Source: Pseudomonas sp. (lineage in GTDB: Bacteria; Pseudomonadota; Gammaproteobacteria; Pseudomonadales; Pseudomonadaceae). Taken from it: a stretch of 27,570 nt of DNA. This document shows, in pieces, positions 8,226 to 15,522 of the stretch (position 1 is the stretch's first letter; each line of letters starts with the position of its first letter). The notes beneath the pieces are model-generated. The model saw only the letters and a program-made list of their open reading frames with translations, had not been told where the DNA came from and made no database searches. The translations under genes were made by a program, and so were the position numbers. The stretch is taken from the NCBI GenBank assembly GCA_003488145.1, contig DNMQ01000256.1, positions 1 through 27,570 on the forward strand, read 5' to 3'.

Positions 8226-8577
8226 GCCAGGGAGGCGCTTCGCAACATTGCAGCAGTGCAATAATCTTCACGGACACTGCAGCCATTGCGAAGACAGAGA
8301 GACCTAGTCTCGCTTCGCTAATTGCCGGACTGGTCGAATCCGGATCATAGATCCGTTTGCGTTTCATTGCTATGTATGTCAACTAAAGATGGCACCCGTA
8401 GCCTTGCTAGTTGCCGCGACTCTGCGATTATCCTCGACAAGATTTGCAGCTCTGCTCCGGGAGCGATACCTGAGCGGCCTAGCCGGTGGTGGCCGATAAC
8501 GCCGGCAGCTAACCACGGGATTAGTGCTTTGCCGCACTGCCTCCGTTCCGGGGGTTCGCCGCAGCCAGCGTTACGGT

Positions 8578-8616
8578 AAAAAGCCCGCGTCGTACAGTAC
8601 GGCGCGGGCTTTTTTT
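8578..8616. terminator. Strong bidirectional intrinsic terminator
   Basis: A GC-rich hairpin (GCCCGCG...CGTAC paired with GTACG...CGCGGGC, one G-T pair, very short loop) is flanked by five A residues on the left and seven T residues on the right. It would stop transcription from either side. On the minus strand it lies 37 bases past the stop of the MobI-like gene and so closes that two-gene unit. Confidence 0.85.
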
Positions 8617-8652
8617 AATGGCGGCTGTGAGTTCTGGGCCGTATTAGCTTGC

Positions 8653-9264
8653 TTATCCAAACTCATAATTTTCAGTGTGGCTATATCTCCATGCGTTTAT
8701 AAGTTCATCGCAAGGGGTTTCACACCCACATTCATGGCCGCAGTTTATAGTTTCTATGTTTTCCGAACTGTAACTTCCAGTTTTCTCTTCCGAATCATGG
8801 GCTTTCGAAAGCTTGAGTTGAGAAATTGCTGTCAGTCCCGCAGAAATCCTTGAGGCATGGAAGGTTGTCTTTCTCAAGCGCTCAAATTCATCTTCGGCTA
8901 GTTTAATTGCTTCCCTTTCGGCTGCTGAGCAGCTTTTGAAATTACGTGATGGAACTCTAAGCTTTCCCTCGCTCCGAATTCCCTCGGAAAAACAAAGGTC
9001 TCCATAACGACCCTTGTAGAAAATCCATTCTATCGAAATTCCGTTTCTAGTATTTTTTATCCTAATGTCGTGTACCCAAGATCTGCCTCTTACGTGCCCT
9101 TCTTGGTAATCCGCACGCTTTTGTCGATATTTGTTTTGAATCTCTACTGCTTCTGCCTGGAGAAGTGAGGAAAGCGAATCAAGGACTTTTCGTATGGATG
9201 GGAATTCGCTAGCTATAAACCTGGGTAATGTCACCCCAGGCTCATCAAAACGGCTGGCTTCCAT
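8653..9264 (-). CDS. MobI-like conjugative mobilisation protein
   Basis: The product is 203 aa when started at the ATG of 9264, which has AGGG about eight bases upstream; a GTG at 9270 would add two residues. The core is AEAVEIQNKYRQKRADYQE, then a basic IRIKNTRNGISIEWIFYKG strand region, then AAEREAIKLAEDEFERLRK. This order of helix, RxR-x-SIEW strand and ExxFxxLR helix is what I recall for MobI of SXT/IncC-type elements, which works with the relaxase at oriT. The C terminus adds a cysteine-containing C-G-H-E-C-G-C-E segment not expected in the family. It follows the 127-aa gene with a gap of only a few bases. Family call is from memory. Confidence 0.5.
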   Translation of the reverse strand: MEASRFDEPGVTLPRFIASEFPSIRKVLDSLSSLLQAEAVEIQNKYRQKRADYQEGHVRGRSWVHDIRIKNTRNGISIEWIFYKGRYGDLCFSEGIRSEGKLRVPSRNFKSCSAAEREAIKLAEDEFERLRKTTFHASRISAGLTAISQLKLSKAHDSEEKTGSYSSENIETINCGHECGCETPCDELINAWRYSHTENYEFG

Positions 9265-9269
9265 GGCCA

Positions 9270-9653
9270 CTACCCTTGAACAAGCTCATCAAGTTCTTGC
9301 AGGGCTTCCATTACCTGATTCAACCTTTCCATCTTGAGCCTGATCTTCTGAAGATCCTCGTCGGCATCAAGAAAAACTAACGCCTCTTTGTCGCTCATGG
9401 CAAAGCTGAATTCGCACATAAAAGCGTCCGTTGCGGAAAGAGGAAGTTCAGTAATTAGGCTGTTTTTAGGGCTCACCTCCTTCCAAGTTGGCAGCAGCCG
9501 ACTCCCAAGACAAACTACGGTAGGGTGGATGCCCTTGTAGCTGTCTGCGTTTTTCATGTAAGAGTCGTGAATAGTTACCACCTGTTCGAAAAGACCCTTC
9601 CGTACCTTTGCGGCCTCTTCCAGCATCAGCTGGAGACCCTCTTCGATTTTCAT
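9270..9653 (-). CDS. Hypothetical protein upstream of the MobI-like gene
   Basis: I start this 127-aa protein at the ATG of 9653 (MKIEEGLQLMLEEAAKVRKG), because AGAGGGA lies seven bases upstream and the longer frame to 9809 would run through an inverted repeat and AT-rich leader. It is mostly helical and acidic, with a C-terminal IRLKMERLNQVMEALQELDE helix suggestive of a short coiled coil. I do not recognise a family. Its tight link to the MobI-like gene suggests a role in transfer or element maintenance. Confidence 0.6.
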   Translation of the reverse strand: MKIEEGLQLMLEEAAKVRKGLFEQVVTIHDSYMKNADSYKGIHPTVVCLGSRLLPTWKEVSPKNSLITELPLSATDAFMCEFSFAMSDKEALVFLDADEDLQKIRLKMERLNQVMEALQELDELVQG

Positions 9654-9654
9654 A

Positions 9655-9689
9655 GATAATCCCTCTTGTTGGGTTTTGAGAGGATTATC
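9655..9689. promoter_or_regulatory. Inverted repeat over the leader of the 127-aa gene
   Basis: GATAATCCCTCT at 9655-9666 pairs with AGAGGATTATC at 9679-9689 with a single extra base. The left arm includes the ribosome-binding site of the 127-aa gene, so it may be an operator or an RNA element controlling translation. The AT-rich stretch 9690-9809 beyond it holds no gene and would suit a promoter or oriT, though no nick-site motif is recognisable to me. Confidence 0.45.
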
Positions 9690-9810
9690 CAGCATGCACA
9701 TAAAGTGTGGTGCTCTCAAAATGCAAAAAAAAATGGATAACTCGAAAATTATCGTGGCAACATGGCTCGGGTGTACTTTTAAGCAAGGAATATATAGCTC
9801 CACGCACAAT

Positions 9811-9850
9811 GGACTACCCCCGCTCCGGTAGACATCCCCGGCCTATGCTT
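9811..9850 (+). repeat. 40-bp inverted repeat, left copy, bounding the BREX block
   Basis: This 40-bp sequence, beginning GGACTACCCCCGCTCC and ending CGGCCTATGCTT, recurs in reverse complement at 27497-27536 with a single mismatch (39 of 40). One further matching base lies on the outer side. It ends one base before the brxL stop codon. Each copy contains a small CTACC/GGTAG hairpin without a T-run. No target-site duplication is visible outside the two copies. Confidence 0.9.
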
Positions 9851-9851
9851 T

Positions 9852-11897
9852 TCAGTCTGCCAGTGCCTTCAATAGAGCATCCCGAGCATCTTGATAGAAC
9901 TCAATATCGAGCTTTGTCGCCATTTCATCAGATAGGTCAAACAGCTGCCTTCGGCAGGCCACAGGGAGCAACAATGCTTTAGCACCTTTCTCTACAGCTA
10001 GCTCCGCTAGGGTCACAGCATTGTGAACTTGCTCGATGGTACCGCCCAGGGTCACTTCTCCAACGATAACGAGTCCGCCACGGACTGATTTTTTGAGCAG
10101 CGCGCTGGATAAGGCAATGAGTGCACCTACGCCGGTTTTTGCTCCGGACTTTGCGGCGTCAAAACCACGTAACTGAACAGAGAACTCATGTGACCTTGGG
10201 TCTCGATCCCCAACCAACTGCTGAGCTCTTGAGTATAAATTCTGCTCTGCGCAGCGAATCGACTCTTTGAACGCGGAGGGAACTGGGTTGTTGAGAACTC
10301 GCACGCCGCTCCCTGGGCCTTCAGTTACCTCTAATCGAAATAGCCCAGGATGTTCATCCTGGCCGCCAGGGCTGAGCGTCCAGACCTGACCGCACTCCAA
10401 AGGTTCGTCACCAATGCCGTTCTGGCTTTGCAACTCAGGCGTGGAGACAAACTTCTCTATCCCCTCAGTACCAATGGTGTAACTGAAATGGGTGTTACGA
10501 AACTCGGCAGCACCGATGCGCTTTTGTTGCTCTTTAACCCGGCGTCGAACCTCAAGAGCCAGGCGAACAGCCCACTCCAAGTCCTCATCGCTGACCGGGA
10601 TAGCAGCGTCCGGATACAGCAGCTTCAAAAGTCCGCTAACCGTTTTGTTCACTCCGGTTAGGTCGCGTCCAGACAGGGCGCCCCCCCAGAAGACTCGGCC
10701 TTGGAGCGTTGAAACACGGCTTTGCCCACGTAGCTGGGTAAAGCATTCCGACAAGAAGTCACTGACTAGCCCAAAATGCTCGGTAAATAGGCTAGGGTTC
10801 AGTTTTGGCACATCCCAGCCAGGTAGGAAGCAGTGAATGCGGTCCATGAACGCTGTGTCGTCACGCATTTCGGGCGGTAGTGGACCAAATAGGTGGCCAA
10901 CACGCTGCTGATGCTCGACATCGACATCAAAGTTGCCGACTAGAACGATTGAGCCATCGGCACGGATACTCTCTTTTCCGCGAGAGAACTCCCCGCTTTC
11001 CATGTAGCCCTTCATGATGTTGACCCCATCCTTCTGATCAAAGGAGACGCCAGATACTTCGTCGAAGCACACCACATCGTATTGGCAAACCAAACCACGC
11101 TGTCCTGTGCCGTTGTGGACGAACATTCGTGCTACTGTCGCTTTTCCTCCTGAGATCAGATGTGCATAGGGAGAAATCTGCTGAAACAGATGCGACTTAC
11201 CTGTACCGCGCGGGCCAAGCTCAACGAGGTTGTAGTTACGCTCAACGAACGGGACCATACGAAGCAGCAGTGCATCCTTCGCCCGATCATTTAATCCTTC
11301 TGACTCAAAGCCCACGCTACGAAGCAGAAAATCTCGCCACTCCGCCGTAGTGAAGCTGCCGCGCCCCTTGGAAAGCACATCTAAAACCTCACGCTTGGAG
11401 AGTTGAATTGCGCGAAGAGCATCCACTCCAAACGGTCGGCCATTTTTTTCCTGCGCAATGGATGCGTCATACCCCAGCGTAATTTCAGCGTAAAAACCAC
11501 CGGTCAGCATACGTTCATTATCGCTCACCATCTCCGGAGTGATACGCACATCATTCAGGCGCAAGCTCGGTAATGACGCGATATAAGAGTCCGTTCTAGA
11601 ATCCAGGCGAGCTGTGATGATGTCGATGATCTTCACTTGCCCGGACTCACGCGCCCTAGCCTTGAAGAGCTCCTCCTCACCGGCCTTTACAGTACGTGAA
11701 CTCAGCTGACGCTGGACAATCTCCAACCCCTCCTGAATCTCTGCCTCATCCGTGGTGGCGCAATATCGACCGAGCAGGAACTCGACCACGTAGGTCGGTA
11801 CTGGAAACTGGCGACTGAAAGTGCGAACCAGGTCTTTGCGGACAACGTAGCCCTCGAACGCGGAGGACGCTTTCAAATCCAGATCATCCAGCTGCAT
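9852..11897 (-). CDS. brxL: BREX protein BrxL (AAA+ ATPase with Lon-like C-terminal domain)
   Basis: The 681-aa product is the last gene of the BREX operon. Walker A is GPRGTGKS (228-235), Walker B is VVCFDEV (275-281), and an IVLVGNFDVDVEHQ segment (about 317-330) is the sensor region. The C-terminal part (about 525-680) follows the Lon protease fold, with LIALSSALLKK, then IVGEVTLGGTI, then EKGAKALLLP. By eye, the Lon GPSAG catalytic-serine loop aligns with GAKTG (585-589), and the lysine position is also not conserved, so peptidase activity looks doubtful. BrxL is essential for phage restriction in type 1 BREX and acts as a DNA-associated AAA+ ring. AAGGA precedes the ATG, which is 33 bases after pglZ. 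Confidence 0.93.
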   Translation of the reverse strand: MQLDDLDLKASSAFEGYVVRKDLVRTFSRQFPVPTYVVEFLLGRYCATTDEAEIQEGLEIVQRQLSSRTVKAGEEELFKARARESGQVKIIDIITARLDSRTDSYIASLPSLRLNDVRITPEMVSDNERMLTGGFYAEITLGYDASIAQEKNGRPFGVDALRAIQLSKREVLDVLSKGRGSFTTAEWRDFLLRSVGFESEGLNDRAKDALLLRMVPFVERNYNLVELGPRGTGKSHLFQQISPYAHLISGGKATVARMFVHNGTGQRGLVCQYDVVCFDEVSGVSFDQKDGVNIMKGYMESGEFSRGKESIRADGSIVLVGNFDVDVEHQQRVGHLFGPLPPEMRDDTAFMDRIHCFLPGWDVPKLNPSLFTEHFGLVSDFLSECFTQLRGQSRVSTLQGRVFWGGALSGRDLTGVNKTVSGLLKLLYPDAAIPVSDEDLEWAVRLALEVRRRVKEQQKRIGAAEFRNTHFSYTIGTEGIEKFVSTPELQSQNGIGDEPLECGQVWTLSPGGQDEHPGLFRLEVTEGPGSGVRVLNNPVPSAFKESIRCAEQNLYSRAQQLVGDRDPRSHEFSVQLRGFDAAKSGAKTGVGALIALSSALLKKSVRGGLVIVGEVTLGGTIEQVHNAVTLAELAVEKGAKALLLPVACRRQLFDLSDEMATKLDIEFYQDARDALLKALAD

Positions 11898-11930
11898 TTC
11901 TATTCCTTATCTACTTCGCTCGTGTCCAAC

Positions 11931-14261
11931 TCATTCGCCAACCGTGACGGGCATCTTTTGCACCACCTCACCGGCTCCATCCAGCACTACTACCATGGCC
12001 GCAGACCCTATGTGGTCATCATCAGCAATGGCCAGTGAGGACTTGCCTTCATTGACAGGCTTAACGCTGGCTACCAGGCTGCTTTCAGCCAGGGCAGCCT
12101 TCGTTCGTATATCGACAGTCAAATCAGAATGTTTTGACTCGACCTGGACAACGCAGCGCAGACCTTTCCAGGCTACCCCGACAATTTTCGTAGTTATTGA
12201 TGGCTTAGCGCTTCCCTCGACCTGCAGGTCCAGCACGGGTACCAAACACTCCTGCAGCGTTAAGCCACCATGGGCGTATTCGCTGCCCGCAATGAAACTG
12301 GCAACGCCAGGGGCATAGGCAATCTGCACGTCCTTGCACCAGTCCCAGCCGAAGGTCAATGACGTACCATGTGAGCTGTCCTTCAATAAGGCACATCGGC
12401 CCCATCGGGTCTGAGCCTCGAACTTCGACAGTTCGGTTTTGGGCAGCCCTCCAGGCACCAGCAGCCAGCCATGATCGGTGACAATTCTGAAGCGGGTCCA
12501 ACCGGCATCCTTGAGCTCCACCAAGCGCTCTTCGATTTGCTGCAATTGGGCATCCATGCCCCGAGCCAAGCGCAACCCATGCTCGTGGCCGTAATGATCG
12601 AGATCGCCACATTCAACCCAAGCATTACCCACAGCATCTCCTACCTCATGCTTTTCCAGCACTCGGTATCCGTGCTCATCGAGCAATTTGCGCAAGTTGT
12701 AGGTCGTGAGCGGCTTTCCCGTTTCAGCAATGCTCGGCTGGAAGTCTTCGTCGCCCATTTTGCCCGATACCGCATGGGCAACCGGCGAAGCCCATGCTTT
12801 GCCGGACGCAGTGACCGAGGGCATGCTGGTCCAGCATGCAGTTATCTCTGCTGTGCCCACTCCAGCTAGGCGCTCCTTGAGTGACATCGCTACGTCATAG
12901 CGCAGGCCATCGACGAACACAGTGCAAACTCCATCGTCGAGAGGAGGGACTTTGCTGGGCGCTATCCCCAAACCACCTTCGGCCTTGACAAGCTGCTGGA
13001 AGCGCTGAGCCGTATCCTCAAGCCAAGGGGCGTAAAGCGCCCGCAAAACGCTACCTACCGCGTCGATATCAGCCTTGAGCTGGACAGCAGCCAAGGCTTG
13101 AATTGCAGCCCAATCCACCTTCCAGCCGCTTTCCTGGTACTTCTCGGCCATCTGCTTCAAGGTCGAGCCGTTGGGCATCTGAGCAGATAATTTGGCCAAC
13201 TCCGCCAGATGCTCTAGAGCATGAGCCAATGGAGCCTGCCCCATTCGCGCCCACAACCAGTAGCGACGATGCGCATGATCTGCCTCAACCTCAAAAATCT
13301 TGGTTCTTGCTTGCGCCGGGGAAAGTCCACCACAGGCATTCAGCTGGTAGCGTAACGCGGCTTCGCTTTCCTCGTTAGCACGCGGATAGCCAGCCAACCG
13401 ATCGAGATCATCGAATAACCCCTTGGGAGCTGGGGGTTGTACTTTGGCCAACAGATCAGCAACTGCTGGGAAGCTGGTGTACGAGTCCCGGTACAACTCC
13501 CATACCGCTTCCCAAGCATTTTCATGTGCTGCCAGCCTTTCTGCAGCCGTCAGGGCCCCATCGGTCCGAGGGTCTAGGCCAAAGTCCTTCTTACAACGGC
13601 TACTGAAGATCTCCCAACGTCCTCCAGCCCACTGATACTGCGCTTGGACTGGATCGTTCATCCAGAGCAGGACGTCTCTAATCGGGTTAGGGGCTAGCAG
13701 GGAATCCAACCAAGCTGCATTGATTTGTCGTCCCTGCAACTCATCGAGTGCTCGCTCCAACAGCACGCCCGCGCCGAGTGCGCGTATCAACGCCTCCTGG
13801 GTTGTCCGGTCCTGGGACACATCGAGCCCTAGCCCTCCGTTCTTTGAGGTCAGGAAAGCATTGATCGTCCAGTCCTTGGCATTGACCTGGCTCCAGAACA
13901 CACCCCGATATTGCAGCTCGGCTAGTGGTTGCAAATCACGCGGGCAGCTCTCGATAGCGCGTAGATCAGAGCGGCTGACGCCTGGCAAATAGACCACGGG
14001 AGGCATGCTAGAGGTCGGGATCTCAGGTAATACGCCAGCGATGGCGCACTTGAGCCAAATCGCCGGGCCACACATTTGCTCTGGGGAGTAGACGCCCAAT
14101 GTCAGCACATTCACGCCGAGCTTTCGAAGCTGCCCAATCACGGGTTGCCACTGTCCATCCCCATCCGTCCACAAAATCGCCGCGGACTCAACCTGCACGC
14201 CCTTGTTATAGCTCGCAGATCTCTGCAGGGCACTCGCCAGGGATTCAATTAAACGACTCAT
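11931..14261 (-). CDS. pglZ: BREX protein PglZ (alkaline-phosphatase-superfamily)
   Basis: I start at the ATG of 14261 (776 aa), which shares a base with the preceding stop (TGATG); a TTG one codon earlier is less likely. The PglZ domain is in the C-terminal half: VFVDGLRYD (about 449-456) and VTDHGW (about 594-599) are the metal-binding aspartate and histidine motifs of the alkaline-phosphatase fold. The N-terminal half (about 1-430) is the usual PglZ helical region. PglZ is the defining BREX core protein and is needed for both methylation and defence; its hydrolytic substrate is not settled. The size is near the usual 800-850 aa for type 1 PglZ, slightly short. It is coupled to the AlbA_2 gene. 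Confidence 0.93.
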   Translation of the reverse strand: MSRLIESLASALQRSASYNKGVQVESAAILWTDGDGQWQPVIGQLRKLGVNVLTLGVYSPEQMCGPAIWLKCAIAGVLPEIPTSSMPPVVYLPGVSRSDLRAIESCPRDLQPLAELQYRGVFWSQVNAKDWTINAFLTSKNGGLGLDVSQDRTTQEALIRALGAGVLLERALDELQGRQINAAWLDSLLAPNPIRDVLLWMNDPVQAQYQWAGGRWEIFSSRCKKDFGLDPRTDGALTAAERLAAHENAWEAVWELYRDSYTSFPAVADLLAKVQPPAPKGLFDDLDRLAGYPRANEESEAALRYQLNACGGLSPAQARTKIFEVEADHAHRRYWLWARMGQAPLAHALEHLAELAKLSAQMPNGSTLKQMAEKYQESGWKVDWAAIQALAAVQLKADIDAVGSVLRALYAPWLEDTAQRFQQLVKAEGGLGIAPSKVPPLDDGVCTVFVDGLRYDVAMSLKERLAGVGTAEITACWTSMPSVTASGKAWASPVAHAVSGKMGDEDFQPSIAETGKPLTTYNLRKLLDEHGYRVLEKHEVGDAVGNAWVECGDLDHYGHEHGLRLARGMDAQLQQIEERLVELKDAGWTRFRIVTDHGWLLVPGGLPKTELSKFEAQTRWGRCALLKDSSHGTSLTFGWDWCKDVQIAYAPGVASFIAGSEYAHGGLTLQECLVPVLDLQVEGSAKPSITTKIVGVAWKGLRCVVQVESKHSDLTVDIRTKAALAESSLVASVKPVNEGKSSLAIADDDHIGSAAMVVVLDGAGEVVQKMPVTVGE

Positions 14262-15511
14262 CAAATACTCGGCTCAGCAGAACGGGCGGGGATCACAACA
14301 CGCAGGTAATCATCCGTGAGATCAAAACCGGCATCCTTTCCGGCGTAATTCCGGGTCAGGGGCACAATCTTGCGGCGCACCCCCATTCCACGCATATCGA
14401 CATAGCCATAGTCACGCATGATTTCCACGATGATTGGGTTACGAGGGGAGCGCTGCCCCGCCAGCATTTTTTCGATGGTCATCGAATTCTGCAGGGCTCC
14501 AGGGCTGGTCACCTCAAGGCGATCTGAGTAGTTGACCACTTCAACCGCTATCGAGCGTGTCCAATCGCGATGCACGAAAGCATTGAGCAACGCCTCTCGA
14601 ACCGCATCGAGTGGGTAGCGATACGTCGTCTCTCGGCGCAACCCCTCATTGCTTGCTGACCCCTCCTGGGAAATGAACGGGCGCATACGGTCTGCCAATC
14701 GCTCGATCAGGCCATCTTCGACAATCTGTCGCCCCGCGCCTTGCCTACCTTCGAACAGGGCCACTAGCGGACCATCCAGGATCGTGTCGTCTTGTGCCTG
14801 ATAATCCATCGAGTCACCGGCGAACGCCATCCAGCGTACTCCCGCCTGGCGCAAGCTACGGCGGGGGCTTCGGCCAAACAGCACCAAGCCCGCAATAGTG
14901 CATACAGGGGCACCATCGGTTCTGGCCACCATGAACCCGAGCCCAGTTAAACGCCTCTCCCAGTCCTCGGGCGATTGCGGTGCAGCCTCGTCGCCGGCGA
15001 TGTTGACCAAGTAGTCCGTCAGGCGCACCTGATCCAGGTCGTCCAGACTGCTCCCGGATACCGGCAACACCTCTGCATGCAGCATTCCTCCGCTCTCGAA
15101 CAAGCGCGCCTGCTGCTCGCGTGTCGCCAGGCGTGATGTGCTGCCGACCCGCACATAGATCTCTTCTCGGTTGTCTTTGCGCACCACATAGGGCTTTGCC
15201 GTCCCTTGGGTGAGCGAGACCACGGCTACGCGCTTGCCATCCTCCAGCTCTATCTCTTCATAGAACGGCAAAATCAGCGGATGGATATAGCGGCCAAAAA
15301 CGGTATCCATCACCCAGGTTTCAAGGTCCGGGCGCTGAACCCCGCTGATGGCGCCATCATCCTCAACGCCAAGCAACAGCTTGCCTCCCTGGAAATTGGC
15401 CAGGGCGACGATCTCCTTGGCCAGCTGCTCGGGTCGCAAGTCATCGCGCTTGAACTCAACACCAGAGTTCTCGCCATTGGCGATGATCTCCAGCAGCTCA
15501 GACCTCAACAT
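14261..15511 (-). CDS. AlbA_2 (Schlafen-like) domain protein with C-terminal ATPase-like domain
   Basis: The product is 416 aa. The N-terminal AlbA_2 domain (about 10-130) shows ENSGVEFKRDD (14-24), then ANFQGGKLLLGVEDDG and an IYVRVGSTS strand. The C-terminal half has YPLDAVREALLNAFVHRDW (299-317), typical of the HATPase_c_4 region that follows AlbA_2 in COG2865 proteins. Such proteins are annotated as transcriptional regulators or helicase-related, while AlbA_2/Schlafen domains in immune proteins can cleave RNA. It sits between TrlF and pglZ (gaps 11 and overlap), so it is co-translated with the BREX core. Its role as a defence accessory is inferred from context only. The GAGGTAAGCGATC leader supports the ATG at 15511. 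Confidence 0.88.
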   Translation of the reverse strand: MLRSELLEIIANGENSGVEFKRDDLRPEQLAKEIVALANFQGGKLLLGVEDDGAISGVQRPDLETWVMDTVFGRYIHPLILPFYEEIELEDGKRVAVVSLTQGTAKPYVVRKDNREEIYVRVGSTSRLATREQQARLFESGGMLHAEVLPVSGSSLDDLDQVRLTDYLVNIAGDEAAPQSPEDWERRLTGLGFMVARTDGAPVCTIAGLVLFGRSPRRSLRQAGVRWMAFAGDSMDYQAQDDTILDGPLVALFEGRQGAGRQIVEDGLIERLADRMRPFISQEGSASNEGLRRETTYRYPLDAVREALLNAFVHRDWTRSIAVEVVNYSDRLEVTSPGALQNSMTIEKMLAGQRSPRNPIIVEIMRDYGYVDMRGMGVRRKIVPLTRNYAGKDAGFDLTDDYLRVVIPARSAEPSI

Positions 15512-15522
15512 GATCGCTTACC

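Noticed and set aside
5050..8641. 11-base direct repeat GTTCTGGGCCG (5050 and 8631) as att sites of a 3.6-kb element
   Set aside because: Many 11-base matches are expected by chance in a window this size, and the flanks share nothing more.
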